64,000 nucleotides of DNA from the NCBI GenBank assembly GCA_012934845.2, contig WNNJ02003660.1, positions 221,066 to 285,065 on the forward strand, given 5' to 3'. Below the pieces are notes generated by a model, which was not told the origin of the DNA, ran no database searches, and saw only the letters and a list, made by a program, of their open reading frames with translations. The DNA comes from Pomphorhynchus laevis (taxonomy: Eukaryota; Acanthocephala; Palaeacanthocephala; Echinorhynchida; Pomphorhynchidae). A program made the position numbers and the translations under genes. Below are positions 10,628 to 21,411 of the stretch, piece after piece (within the stretch, counting starts at the first letter, position 1; every line of letters starts with the position of its first letter).

Positions 10628-10855
10628 TTATTTTCCTATTCTCCCGATTAAACGGCTAAAGCCTTGTGTTGCAATAACTACGAAGAGTGAACCCGCTCTA
10701 TCATTAGGTGTCTTTACGTCTTTCGACCACGCGACCTTGTCGTCTTGGTATGTGCATACAAAGATGTCAATAGAAAGAGAGCGCATGCTTGAGGTTTTAA
10801 TCCCGTACAAAGAGTATGCAGTGCCTACGATTCCAGCATTCGGTCACGCGGGCAA
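10628..10855 (-). CDS. Unrecognised ORF, possible host exon
   Basis: The minus-strand frame is open from about 10850 to a TAA at 10628. It reads AGIVGTAYSLYGIKTSSMR, SLSIDIFVCTYQDDKVAW, then SLFVVIATQGFSRLIGRIGK. Its base composition is far less AT-rich than its surroundings, and the amino-acid make-up is protein-like, with alternating hydrophobic strands. I do not recognise the family, and no LINE in the window shares it. It could be a terminal exon or a captured gene fragment. No splice site was established. Confidence 0.3.
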
Positions 10856-10861
10856 ACAATA

Positions 10862-11143
10862 ATGAAATGTAGCATTCGTCTTGATCGTCCGTCTGACTCT
10901 GACTCTATCACTTTAACTAATCTTTTTTCTGATTTTAACTATAAATTACTTTCAACAAGCCCAACTCATATTCTCGGCGGTGCTCTCGACATCATTGCTG
11001 TCCCTATCTGCTTCAATGACTATACTTCCTTGTCAATTACTGATCCCGGTTTGTCCAATCATTTCCTTGTCACTCTTACTCTTACTCGTCCCCATCCTCC
11101 GTCTACGCCTCCACTAATATCCACACCAAGTCGACACTGGTAA
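10862..11143 (+). pseudogene. Family B endonuclease fragment
   Basis: The fragment contains SIRLDRPSDSDSITL, PTHILGGALDIIAV and DPGLSNHFLVTL. These match the C-terminal half of the AP-type endonuclease in the family C LINE at 28.7-29.5 kb (NVRLDRPRDSN, ATHILGGTLDIVAL, ALSDHFLLT). The LDI and the catalytic SDH block (here SNH) are the DNA-nicking signatures of this fold; Asp-to-Asn in SDH would probably inactivate it. Confidence 0.78.
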
Positions 11144-11305
11144 CTTTTCGATATCCCTATTCTCTGCACAGCCTTACTCAATTCTTCACTCTTTTCACTT
11201 CCTCTTAACTATCTCTCTCCCGATGATCTCTGCATTCTGTTTGATTCTGAACTTACGTCGATCCTCAATAACCTTCTACCTAGTCGACTTCGACGTTCCC
11301 AGCGC

Positions 11306-11830
11306 TTGCGCCATGCTCCCTGGTTCGATTCTGAATGTAGTCTTTCTAAGCGTCGACTCCGTCATTCTTTTGGTGTGTATAATCGCTTTCTTAAACGTAC
11401 TCCCAACTCACTCCCTCCAAATCTCCGTGATTCCTACTTTTCTCAACGCCGTTCATATCTCATTCTTATACGTACTAAACGTACTCTCTTTTGGCGAAAT
11501 CAACTCGAGTCATCTTCCAACTCTAAATCTCATTGGAAAATCTTAAACTCAATTCTTTCACGATCATCTACTTCTTGTAATATAAATCCTGATGAATTTT
11601 CTTCTTATCTACAAACTAAGCTATCTAATTTACTTTCCCTACTACCCGTAGCCCCCTTGTACCCACTCTTCTCTTTAAATACTTCCCTCCCAGAACTATT
11701 CCACCTTCTTCCCGTTTCGTCTGATGAAGTTAATCGGTTCTGTTCTTATTACCTAATAAAACATCTCCTTCTGACCCGATTCCCACTCACTTGCTTAAAA
11801 ATATCTGCTTTTCTATATCACCCTTCCTAA
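11306..11830 (+). pseudogene. Family B ORF2 linker between endonuclease and RT
   Basis: It starts with RHAPWFDSECSLSKRRLRHS, then SLPPNLRDSYFSQRRSY and KRTLFWRNQLESSSNSKSHW, and runs to LPELFHLLPVSSDEV. PWFDSEC and FWR are the standard helical linker seen between endonuclease and RT in many LINEs, and the same order is found in the minus-strand copy at 17.8-18.2 kb. There are no catalytic residues. The frame then breaks before RT. Confidence 0.75.
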
Positions 11831-12727
11831 CCACATTGTTCAACTCGTCCATCCGTAGCCGTACATTTCCTTCCATCTGGAAATTCGCCACTGTTCGTCC
11901 TCTCATCAAAAAGCAATCTCTCGACTCCTCAGTACCATCTTCGTTCCGTCCTATCTCACTTCTCCTAGCCCTCTCTAAACTCTTGGAGCGCCTGGTTCTC
12001 AAGCAAGTTAACACATCTCATTTCCTCCAACTTGTTTCCTCCCTTACAAGCCGCTTTTCGCTCTAATTACTCTACCGAAATTGCCTGTCTTAAAGTTTAT
12101 AACGGCTTACTTATATCGCGCGATCATAAATTATGTAGTGTCATAGTTTTTCTTAATCTATCGTCTGCTTTTGACATCGTCGATCACTCGATTCTTCTCC
12201 ACCGCCTTCGTCATGATTATGGCTTCTATTTACCTACTGTATCATGAATTTCTTCACATCTATCATACCGTTCATTTCGAGTCTATTCTAACTCTTCTCT
12301 CTCCCATCCTTCGTCCATCCCGTCCTGTGCTCCAGAATGCTCAGTATTAGGCCCTATGCTTTTCTCTCTTCTCGGTAATTTGTCTTTGATTTCTCATAAA
12401 TTTAACTTCCATGCTATGCAATATGCTGATGACATTCTCATCTATGCTCATGCACCTGCTCATCGTATTTACGATCTTAGTGTTTCTGCTTCCGACTGTC
12501 TTGTGTCAATTTCCAGTCATCTTTCTTCCCTTAGCCTTTCTCTGAATCCTGATAATTCTAAAATTATGTGGATCCTACCTCGACGCCTCGGCTTGGAACC
12601 TTCCTCCGTATTATTAAATTCTACAATTCTTCCTATCGCTGATAATCTCATTTTCCAGGCTTCTATTTCGACAACCGACTTTCACTTAAACATTTCGTTA
12701 GAGATAAAGTACGCTCATCTAACTTGA
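11791..12727 (+). pseudogene. Family B RT fingers and palm, several frames
   Basis: The fingers (SIRSRTFPSIWKFATVRPL, then SSFRPISLL) lie in 11791-12066. FRSNYSTEIACLKVYNG and FLNLSSAFDIVDHSILLHRL (motif A, with Leu-Asn in place of Leu-Asp) lie in 12032-12247. The palm with QYADDILIYAH lies in 12356-12727. The GVPQGS block is degraded between them. At least three frame changes separate these parts, so no enzyme is made. Family B differs from A at many sites but keeps the same domain order. Confidence 0.8.
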
Positions 12728-13260
12728 TACTCCGCAACCTCCGTCAAGTTCGTAGATTGATTGATTTACCTTCTTGTATGAAGGTAATTGATTTACCTTC
12801 TTGCATATCTTCTATCCTTTTTTCTAGAATCGATTATTGTCTTAGTCTATTTTCCAACTCACCTAAATTTACTCTTCTTCCCCTACACAGCATCGTCAAT
12901 GCAGCCGTCCGAATTCTCCTCCGTTTTCGTCGTTTTGATCATACATTCTACCATCTTGCTTCTCTCAAATTGCCTACAATTTATTGTCTTGTTCAAATTC
13001 GTCTTCTTTTCGTTGCTTTCCGCCTTGTAACTTTTCATTCCCGTTCATTTCTCAACCTTCCTTTTCTTAGTAATTCTCGCCCTGTTTACTGTTCCTTGTG
13101 TTCCTGTAATTCCCTTCTTTGACATGTCCCAAACTACTCTATCTCCTTTGGACTCCGCTCATTCCTGGTGGCTGCTCCTCTATCGTGGAATCATCTGCCC
13201 ATTCATATACGCCAATCAACTTCCCTGCAGTGCTTCAAACGCCAAATCCGATCCCATTTA
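12724..13260 (+). pseudogene. Family B ORF2 C-terminal region
   Basis: MILRNLRQVRRLIDLPSC opens the piece, followed by FSRIDYCLSLF, IVNAAVRILL and FLNLPFLSNSRPVYCSL. This matches the family B fragment at 4951-5496 almost word for word, apart from a small tandem duplication near its start. The open frame ends at 13122. The homologous region continues out of frame to WNHLPIHIRQ near 13195-13220. Confidence 0.8.
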
Positions 13261-13434
13261 AATAATCTATCTGCTGACTTTTTCATTTTTTGTTTGTGGT
13301 CATGTAAGCTTGCAGCTAGCACGCATTTGCCACGTTAAATAAATTTGTATTATTATATAAAATTACAGTTCAGCTCGCTACGCTCGTGATAAGTTATAAG
13401 AAAATATAAGAAAAGTTATAAGTGTTAAAGTTAA

Positions 13435-14880
13435 TTAAACAAAAATAGTTTTCAAGTTAATTACAAAGGCAAAGCGGCGAAAAGATAAAGGAACAATTAC
13501 ACGTCTTACAAACAACCACTGACGACAACCATATACAGTCAAATATGAAAACGGGTAAAAAGTCGAGACATTGCAAGAAAAATGACCCGAAGTACGAAGA
13601 GGTACAAGTTGGCTGCGACAATGATTGTTGCTTGAACTGGTCGATATTATCAGTGCCGGTTGGTGTCCCAAGCGCCTTCAATGGACGTTTCTTGTGTAGA
13701 ATATGTGCTACATGCGTCATCGACATCCTACACAGGGAGGTATATTAACTACAAGTACTTGTAAATACAACACGAAATCATCATCTTGTCATGACAGACG
13801 AATGCATACTGTCAATACTCACTCGGACAATGATGGCAATGGCGAATCTAATCTCTTTGTAAGAAATTTTCGAGTTGTACGGTGGCGACCGACAGTGCAG
13901 TGACAATTTTTGCTACGGGCATAAATTGTTGCCCATATGGGTTTCGCTCAGGTGATCATGCTAACTTTAGTTATATTCATTCTATCTCTCAGATTTCTTA
14001 TGATAGCAACATACATTTTGGTTCCTCAAATGACCGCAGTCTTGTAGCGTAATATACTGAGCTTAAATATGTTGTCTTGAAAAATGAGTATGTATGGTGT
14101 CTTCTGCATTTGTGAATTTTGGTTGCATCCCAATATATCCGACGACGTTGTTTAGATTCCCAGCTACTATTTGCTATGTTCGGATCGTCAATCTGGTAGA
14201 CGAGGAAGTGGTGTAGCCCCGTACATTCACAATAGCATATGTGTGTCTGACATACTTACTTTTTCGGATTCGATTAACTCTTCATTTTAAGAACTTTCGT
14301 GTTGCATTGTTCGAGGTAGGGTCAAAATTTATGTTTTTATATTGTTTCGTTCCCCTTCAGCCTTCTTGGATTTGAACTTACTGAGGTCATATCTATGTCG
14401 TCTATGCTCCTATGCTCGATTTTTATTGGTCAGTAACTTTAACTTCCCCAACATTGATTGGGAAGGTCAGAGTTTGATGTCATACCTTCGACTTGAAAAG
14501 GAACTCGGTAGTTTCCTTCTCTTCGACTAGATTATTGTCCAACATGTTTGTCATCCTACGTACATCGGATCCCAGTCTATTCTTAATTTAGCGTTTACAA
14601 AAGTTATTGGTGATATTTCCAACATCTGCTATCATCTACCAGTAGGCAACAGTGATCCCTGTTTACTGTCATGTTATGTACCTTGCCACGACGATCTGCC
14701 TTCTCATTTCACTCAGATCATGAAAATAAATTGGGCTAAAATTACATTAAGGAACTTCAAATAGCATTTTCTACCAAAATCAACACGTATAATTCTTCTT
14801 TTCCAAAAAGTTATGAACACTTGTCAGCCCGCTTACTGCGTACGTCCAACGGTTTCAAGAACAAGCGATATCGAGTCGTG
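13435..14880 (+). mobile_element. Family J LINE, decayed 5' part
   Basis: The ORF at 13545-13748 has HCKKNDPKYEEVQVGCDND and FLCRICATC, which resembles a zinc-finger (PHD-like) start of LINE ORF1. About 13830-13900 carries GESNLFVRNFRVVRW, the J ORF1 C-terminal signature. The ORF at 14342-14530 carries LLVSNFNFPNIDWEG, equivalent to the endonuclease LVGDFN block. The region is riddled with stops and at least one deletion. It ends near 14880, where a minus-strand REL-1 fragment begins. Confidence 0.65.
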
Positions 14881-14929
14881 CTTGCTCATCTATGGTTGTG
14901 GTAGATGACTGGAAAGACATTGACTCAGG

Positions 14930-16290
14930 GGCGCGAGAAAGGTGGGGCTCGATTTCGACACCATGACAAACTCAGAATAATTCCTGTGCGATTGTCCCTG
15001 ATGGTGTTTTGTCGAACAGTAGGTAGGCCACTTCTTGGACAGGAAAGAGCGTGACTCATGCTAATTGGCTCGCCGCATATACAATATCGATCATCACTTA
15101 GAGTTGACTAGCCATATCGACAGCGAAGGGCATCGACGAATTCAAATAAACTGAGATGAAATTTCTCAGATTTAAGAGGCAAGGAACTGGGCAGTGATTA
15201 CGCTCGGCTAGTTGCAGCATGTGATATGATATTCGCCGTTGCTGGCTCTGAAACCTCCATAACCCGTGATAGTCTCTTCGTGAATAATCTTTTTCGATTT
15301 ATGGATAATGAGATTGCAGCCATATTTTGGCGGTGACACAATCGCTCAATGTAATCGACCGATTCGAATGTCTCACATATTTCTTGCGACCCTTTGAATT
15401 CCAGCTTGTTGAAGCAAGGATCACAGACACCAAGACATCCGAGATTGACCGGAGATGAAACTATTTTAACCCGCTTGCCATCAAGATGAAATCTTTTAAT
15501 AACTGGGACAAGTGAATGAAAAATGGCTATGTGCAGATCAGATAAGCACTCCGGTGTGCAATCGATCATCCGAATGTAGTGAGTCCACTTTAATTGCAGG
15601 GAGTTAACTAAACCGGTGTATGCAACATGTGGGTCGATAAAGGTCACCTCCTTTAAACGTTCTCGACGATCGATACCAAAGATTTGCATATATCATTAGT
15701 ATGTTCGGTGACAAAAGTATCTGTGCCGATTGGCACTCCAAGGGTTTTTATCTCGAGTGTTAAGAGTTACTTGACCCATAGATGGTGGTATTTCATGTGT
15801 ATGATGAGAAAGTAGCTGGGTTTTGTACGCGTTAACGTAGTAACCGAACATAGGACCCTTGTTTACCAGAATTTCCCATACCTTCTGTGCATCATCAAAG
15901 CTGCCGACAAAATTTGAGTCATCAGCAAACCACCTTTGTACAATCTGAGGGACACTCCGTCTTATGAGGTCGATGAGTGGGAGAGATGACATTGCATAGA
16001 CAGGCATAGCAAAGGAATCTCCTTGAGTAAAGCCCTCTGAAGATACAATTGTGTCACCACCCAGATAGAGATTCGCGGGAGATTTATAGACGTTTCTTTA
16101 GGGTGACTGTTAGTGACGGACAAGTATATTCGATATTGTGGAGGGCCACGGCGCGGCTGATGGTAGTAAAAGCGTTGGAGGCATCTGCTAGCAAACACTA
16201 ATTAGAATTGCTCTGAAATACGTCACGTACTGATCGTACAGCATATTCGATTCCTGATTTTTGGGATGTAGCAAGTTGAATAACGCCGGC
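14930..16290 (-). mobile_element. REL-1 LINE fragment (RT palm to zinc motif)
   Basis: Read on the minus strand, RT palm (CLLADASNAFTTISRAVALH) comes first near 16200. Then come PVYAMSSLPLIDLI and RWFADDSNFVG (15696-16007), the C-terminal RT region (15198-15689, LGCLGVCDP equivalent to FGGLGIYNP), and a CICG ... SHALSCP zinc motif at about 15060. The order matches the REL-1 ORF at 45.6-47.8 kb. YADD is replaced by FADD and the frame is broken. It is bounded on the right by a GC-rich palindrome at 16280. Confidence 0.8.
15198..15689 (-). pseudogene. REL-1 RT C-terminal region
   Basis: The 163-residue fragment begins MQIFGIDRRERLKEVTFIDP. It contains LQLKWTHYIRMIDC and VNLGCLGVCDPCF, which line up with the post-RT region of the REL-1 ORF (TCKITNSWFESF, FKFGGLGIYNP). 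No catalytic block is included. It is a decayed non-LTR retrotransposon segment. Confidence 0.68.
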
Positions 16291-16305
16291 CGCGTCCGGC
16301 GTTAT
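16280..16305. repeat. GC-rich 10-bp palindrome at an element border
   Basis: ATAACGCCGG (16280-16289) and CCGGCGTTAT (16296-16305) are perfect reverse complements with a 6-nt spacer. The G+C content stands out from its AT-rich surroundings. It lies exactly at the border between REL-1 homology and a different LINE. It could be a strong hairpin or a rearrangement scar. Confidence 0.75.
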
Positions 16306-17075
16306 AGAAAAATGACGTTAACATCTACTCGCTCATCAACCTGGCGGGCTTAAGACTTATATGCAATCAAAATATTTGTGACTATAGAGTAATTACTACG
16401 CAAATCAGATTGATTGGCACAAAATAAACCTTTTGTTTCTAAGTAGATACATTTCTGTATAGAAGTTTCTCCAAGACACTACAACAAACACATGTTCGGT
16501 AATTATCAATACTAGATCGATCACCATTTTTATAAAGTGGGGTAACAATAGAGCGTTTCCAAATGTTTAGAATGCTCCCAAAAAACATAGAGACAACAAA
16601 AATCTAATAAAGCGGATGACAGGTAACATCAACAAGCATCTTTGGATATACGGGTGGAAATAAGTCAGGCGAAAGATATTCAAACAACTTTAAATTAAAA
16701 AGTGTGCGTTTAGCATTATGGACAGAAATATTGGACTTATTATATTCAAGAAATTCCGTTGGTTTGGCAAAATGCATGAACTTGAGGAAGATGCACCTTC
16801 ATACCTCAAGGCGTCATCATTAGTTCGAAGAGAGCATACATGATTACTTCGGTATTCGAAGCTCGCGTACTTAAAGAGAAAGCGGGGGTTTCGAGATGAC
16901 TGATCAGCTAATTTTTTTCGAATTGGTGCATTTTCTTACGTTTTAAGGACTGAATGCATTTCTTAGTATGCTATAAGTATATGAATCTACCCTTTAAATG
17001 ATAACTTCCGAGCTAGTAGAGCAGAACTTTGTTCTCTATCAAACCAGGGCTTATTGTTCGAATTGACTTTATAGT
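16306..17075 (-). mobile_element. Jockey/CR1-type LINE fragment: linker and RT fingers
   Basis: Reading the minus strand from 17070 gives NKPWFDREQSSALLARK, then IRKKLADQSSRNPRFLF (linker helices), and further on LSPDLFPPVYPK, WKRSIVTPLYKNGDRSSIDN and VLEKLLYRNV. These are the linker and RT blocks 0-1 of Jockey/CR1-group LINEs. Palm motifs are missing. Stops and frameshifts occur throughout. It may be a divergent J copy. Confidence 0.65.
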
Positions 17076-17084
17076 ACTTTATAT

Positions 17085-18214
17085 GGGAATTGAGCCGAAG
17101 TTGATGTCATCGGCATATTGCAAAACATGGAAGTTAAATGGATGAGAAATAGAAGATAAATCACCGAGAAAAAGAGAAAAACAAAGGGTCAAATAAGGAG
17201 CCTTGTGGGACACCGGAAGGGATGGAAGAAGAATGGGAGAGAGAAGAGTTAGAATAGATGCGAAATGTACGGTTTTATAAATATGAAGAAAACCATGATA
17301 AAGTGGGTAAAGAGAAGCCATAATCATGACGAAGATGATAGAGAAGAATCGAATGATCGACGATGTCAAAAGTAGATGAGAGATCAAGGGAAACTATGAC
17401 ACTATATAATTTATGATCGCGCGATATAAGTAAGCCGTTATAAACTCTAAGACAGGCAATTTCGGTAGAGTAATTAGAGCGAAAAGCGGCTTGGAAGGAA
17501 AATAAATATGCATTAGTTTGTTTGAGAACAAGACGCTCTTTAAGTTTAGAGAGGGTTGGGATAAGTGAGATAGGACGGTACGAAGATGTTAGTGAGGGGT
17601 CGAGAAATTGCTTTTCGAGGAGATGACGAATAGTGACGCATTTACAGTTGGAAGAAAATGTCCAGCTACGGATAGACAAGTTGAACAAGGTGGTTAGGAA
17701 GGATGAGATAGATGAGCAGATATTTTTAAGGAAGTGAGTGGGAATTGGGTCAGAAGGAGGCGTTTTATTATGTAATGGCAGAAGAACAGAAGAAACTTCG
17801 TCAGACTAAACGAATAGAGTGTAGAATAGCTCCGGGATGAAAGTATTTAAATAGCAGATAGAGTACTAGGGGTGTATAAGTGGTAGATGATCTTGAAAGA
17901 ATTGAGTTTAAGATTTTCCAATGAGATTTAGAGTTGGAAGATGACTCGAGTTGATTTCGCCAAAAGAGAGTACGTTTAGTACGTATAAAAATAAGATGTG
18001 AACGGCGTTGATAAAAGTAGGAATCACGGAGATTTGGAGGGAGTGAGTTGGGAGAACGTTTAAGAAAGCGTTTATACATACGAAAAGAGTGGCCAAGTCG
18101 ACACTTAGAAAGACAACAGTCGGAATCGAACCAGGAAGCATGACGCAAGCGCTGAACAATTGTGATGTATGGACCTTTGTTCGAGTTAAAATTTCTGACC
18201 GTTCGGTGTATCAA
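17085..18214 (-). mobile_element. Family B LINE fragment without its 3' end
   Basis: On the minus strand the linker (18214-17801: RHASWFDSDCCLSKCRLGHS, TLFWRNQLESS) is followed by RT fingers and motif A (17688-17275: SLTSSYRPISL, VSLDLSSTFDIVDHSILLYH). The palm then runs to LQYADDINF at about 17100, where homology stops. Loss of the 3' end is not expected from ordinary LINE integration, so a later deletion or recombination must have removed it. Confidence 0.82.
17275..17688 (-). pseudogene. Family B RT fingers and motif A
   Basis: The 137-residue frame reads FNLSIRSWTFSSNCKCVTIR, SSYRPISLIPTLSKL, FRSNYSTEIACLRVYNGLL and LDLSSTFDIVDHSILL, ending WFSSYL. Motif A retains its Asp. It continues in another frame to YADDIN. 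Compared with the plus-strand copy at 11.8-12.7 kb it lacks the palm C block in this frame. Confidence 0.78.
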
Positions 18215-18316
18215 GTGAACTGTTTACATGTGGTTTTTGTGCATCAGTAAAACTTTCACAGCTATCCTGCTCATTCACCTCTGTCTCACATACGACTACT
18301 CAGACCGATACTGTTT

Positions 18317-19417
18317 TTGACGTTTTCCTCATATCAACAGTTTGATAGAGTAGATCATGGTCTACTTCTTCAGAAACTTGTCAATACTGGACTCCCAAAC
18401 ATAATAGTTGATTGGATTAGAGAATTTCTTCGTGATCGTTGCTTTCGAGTACTTGTCGATTGGTCATTGTCTGTGTCTAGAGAATGTCATATTGGAGTAC
18501 CTCAAGGTTCAGTTTTGGGTCCGCTTTTATTCAGCATTTATGTTAACGATTTGCCTGGGTGCATTCGCTCTCGATCATGTTTGTATGCAGATGACTTAAA
18601 AATATGGCGGCCCATTCATTCATGTGAGGATGTTGATAATTTGCAAACTGATATAGATAATTTGGAGTTGTGGGCGGCGTTAAACAAGCTTGTGATAAAT
18701 GTTTCGAAATGCAAACACATGCGTATTATTGGTAATGCTCGCAAGCAACTAACATCAGCTTGTTACACATATAAGGACTGTATTGTGGAAAGTGTCGATA
18801 GTTACAAAGATTTAGGAGTATGGGTTACCTCTAATTTATCAACCAAAAAGCACACTGATCAAGCTTGTGCCAACTCCAATAAAATGATAGGTATGATTCG
18901 ACGCGCGTTTGTTCGCGTTAATCCGACTGCTCTTCGGCCTCTGATTTTAGCACATGTATTGAGTAGACTTTTATATGCAGCTCCGGTTGTATACCCACGT
19001 ACTGTGCATGAACATAAGAAATCAGAGAGGGTACTTCGCAGGGCAACAAAGCTAGCACCAACGTTGGCGTCGCTGCCTTATGAAGACAGACTGAGATCAT
19101 TAGGACTTGAGACCGTCACATGGACCCGTCGGTACATGGATATGTGCCTTGTTTGGCATTTATTCCAACGTCCTCATCACCCTCTTCGGAGTAGGGTTCA
19201 ACTACGTTGTTCAAATGTTCTTCGCGGTCATTCTTTAACTATTCGAAGAAACAGAGTACAGAAATTGGGCGCGATGCAATTTGATAGAAGAATTGTTGAG
19301 CTGTGGAACAACCTTGATGCAGACACCGTTGGATGCAGTTCACTTAGTGCTTTTAAAAGAAGACTACGAATGGATCAAGCAATGTTTCGTGTTGCATTTC
19401 CTTATTTTAAAAACTAA
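18317..19417 (+). CDS. Reverse transcriptase C-terminal half of family J LINE
   Basis: The 366-residue uninterrupted frame contains motif A FDRVDHGLLLQKL (residue ~11), WIREFLRDRCFRV, IGVPQGSVLGPLLFSIYVND (near 57), LYADDLKIW (near 93) with both Asp, VINVSKCKHMRI, VDSYKDLGVWVTSNLS, the thumb and the connection region ending SAFKRRLRMDQAM. The fingers are missing because of 5' truncation, and the first codon is not an ATG, so the protein is not expected to be active or even made. It is the best preserved J palm in the window and a useful reference for the decayed copies. Confidence 0.85.
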   Translation: MTFSSYQQFDRVDHGLLLQKLVNTGLPNIIVDWIREFLRDRCFRVLVDWSLSVSRECHIGVPQGSVLGPLLFSIYVNDLPGCIRSRSCLYADDLKIWRPIHSCEDVDNLQTDIDNLELWAALNKLVINVSKCKHMRIIGNARKQLTSACYTYKDCIVESVDSYKDLGVWVTSNLSTKKHTDQACANSNKMIGMIRRAFVRVNPTALRPLILAHVLSRLLYAAPVVYPRTVHEHKKSERVLRRATKLAPTLASLPYEDRLRSLGLETVTWTRRYMDMCLVWHLFQRPHHPLRSRVQLRCSNVLRGHSLTIRRNRVQKLGAMQFDRRIVELWNNLDADTVGCSSLSAFKRRLRMDQAMFRVAFPYFKN

Positions 19418-19500
19418 TTAATTTATTTACGAACTTATTGTGAGCCAGCTATTTGAGCTAATGCTCGTATGTTGTTGAATGTATAATAATAATAATAACA
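18317..19500 (+). mobile_element. Family J LINE, 3' half with open frame
   Basis: Clear homology starts at QQFDRVDHG (about 18347), in RT motif A, and runs to a stop at 19417. A short 3' UTR follows (GAGCCAGCTATTTGAGC) with a terminal (TAA)n microsatellite at about 19486-19500. The truncated 5' end, simple-repeat tail and open frame indicate a fairly young insertion. Microsatellite tails of this kind are common in the CR1/Jockey group. Confidence 0.88.
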
Positions 19501-19990
19501 CCCGACTTCGCATCGTATAATCCCATTCTTGAACCTTCTCTCACACACTCCTCATTTAACTAACTATGGATAAAAGTTTCATTCATCTTAATTATCCTAA
19601 TGCACACCGTGCAGCTGTTCATTTCGTACATCTTCTTTCTGATCCATCCTCACATCTAGATACATATCATACCTATTTCTTCTCTTCACATACTCCTTAC
19701 TCTACCTCCCCCGTATCACTTCTCAATAATTTACACCCTTCCGTCAAAATCATATCCAGTAACATCTGAGATCAACCGATTCAACACTTCACTTCTGTCA
19801 CACATGCTCCAGCCTATTATAATTCTCCACCGAGCACCCTTGTCATTCCCACTTCTATCTGCTCTTCTGCCTCTACTACTACCAGCTCTGTCCGTCCACT
19901 ACATCCACGTAATCGTTTTCCTTTGCGCGATCGCTGTATTTGATTTATCTAATAAACCAAATAACAACTGTTAGTTTGTTACCAAGAGTT
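19501..19990 (+). other. Unrecognised Ser/Thr/His-rich open stretch
   Basis: An ATG at 19566 opens 67 codons (MDKSFIHLNYPNAHRAAVHF then HLLSDPSSHLDTYHTYF). After the stop the same compositional bias (Ser, Thr, Pro) continues to about 19940 in neighbouring frames. C-rich coding-strand composition resembles families A/B, so this may be a LINE ORF1 remnant. No conserved motif supports that. Confidence 0.25.
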
Positions 19991-20797
19991 TATCATAATA
20001 TAAACTTTTGTTTAAAAGAAATTTTTTATTTAAATATTTAAGAGTTCAATATAATTTGTGAGTGCAAATGTTTTCTTTATGATAAACAAATTATTTAAAT
20101 TATACAATTAAATCTAATTCATTATATATTCGTTGTATCAAATCAGATTGATTAACTAAATCTACTTATTTTGTACTGTATATTAATACGATAATAAATA
20201 TTTAAATCTTTAATTATTTATATCAAAATTTATATTTTATGAAAATTATCAATATAAACTTATTTAAAACTATTAAATTTAATAATATACAAAATATTAA
20301 TTTAACTAGAGCGTGAGTTATAGGTAATTTAAGGGAATTAATTAAACCCCCTACTGTTTTTATAACGTTTACATTCTAAATGACTACTTTTCCAGTCGAT
20401 ACTTTTGTTATATTTCTGTTAGAACATACGGATATCGCTTAAACAACAGTTGCCTAATATCGCTTTTTCGTAACCACTTTTTTCTTGTTCTAGTTGTTGT
20501 CCCGAAATGAAGTTATTGTCGTTTGTTGAGTGAAAATAACTAGAAAATACTGAATTTAAGCTTCTAAAGCTGTAATATATCAAATACTTCTTGGTTATGT
20601 TTATGCCTAGGAAGTGTCGAATAATTTTACGATTCCAGTTGTTTGTAACACTTTACTGTTTTGTATTTACAAATTTATAAGTAAAATGCATCGTCTTTAA
20701 TGCAAACTTCGAAAATTTTGAAAATATAAAAATATTAAGTAAGTATTTTTAACTTCATTGATTTTACAATTTTTTATTGTAATGCGTTAAACGAATT
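19991..20797. other. AT-rich stretch without recognisable genes
   Basis: I see no ORF, tail or repeat that matches other parts of the window. Local A/T tracts dominate. Confidence 0.6.
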
Positions 20798-21385
20798 TTA
20801 TTGAAAATTGTGAATTAAGAAAGCTGTAATCAAAAGGGTATAAATAGAGATTAAATAATAACAACGACAAAAAAATAAAATTTACAATTCGTTATATAAT
20901 AACTTAAATGATTACTTTAGAAAATTACAAAGTATAGAAATAATAGGGTCAGATTTAAGTAAATATATTCCTAAAATAAGGTATAAACTCCTACCACCAT
21001 TAGGACGAAAAATTTGTAATTATAATAAAGAATTAAAATCAATATGTAACGATAATATTAGAAACATAATGGAAACAGAATGCAATTGTAAAAGTCTTAG
21101 TTTTGATAAAATAAATGAACATATATGTACCCATAATCTAGAATTAATTGAAAATTGTGAATTAAGAAAGCTGCTATCAAAAGGGTATAAATATAGATTA
21201 AATAATAACAACGACAAAAATACAATTTACAATTCGTTATATTATAACTTAAATGATTACTTTAGTAAGCTGATTAATAGTGAAAGCTCGAACATATCTA
21301 AGATAAACATTTGGAAAGATTATATATTTGATAAAATTAAAAATAAAATGAAAATAACAAACAATTATAAAAGGATGTAATGAAA
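20798..21385 (+). mobile_element. Two tandem PLE (Penelope-like) N-terminal fragments
   Basis: The piece at 20798-20925 and the related segment within 20931-21385 share the GAAAATTGTGAATTAAGAAA region, so the first is a partial repeat of the second. The second is open from about 20931: SKYIPKIRYKLLPPLGRKI, ETECNCKSLSFDKINEHIC, then LIENCELRKLLSKGYKYRL. This C-x-C ... H-I ... N-x-x-L-R-K-L-L-x-K-G-x-K-Y-R pattern is the region ahead of RT in a widespread invertebrate group of Penelope-related RT proteins. The RT half is absent here but present at 36.9 kb. Confidence 0.6.
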
Positions 21386-21411
21386 AAAAATCAAATACAA
21401 AAACTACTGAA

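Larger units (their letters stand above)
10860..13345 (+). mobile_element. Family B L2/CR1-like LINE, 5'-truncated
   Basis: Order: endonuclease C-terminal half (10862-11143), linker (11300-11550), RT (11830-12730), C-terminal region (12724-13260), and a 3' tail at about 13290-13345. The tail has CATGTAAGC, a 17-nt weak hairpin at 13308-13324, and ATTTGCCACGTTAAATAAA. It starts inside the endonuclease, a 5' truncation. Around 12757-12806 a short tandem duplication (TTGATTTACCTTCTTG twice) interrupts the thumb. Many frameshifts are present. Confidence 0.88.

Noticed and set aside
13545-13748. Independent zinc-finger host gene
   Set aside because: The Cys pattern is incomplete, and the J ORF1 signature (VRNFRVV) follows within 150 bp, so it fits better as LINE ORF1.
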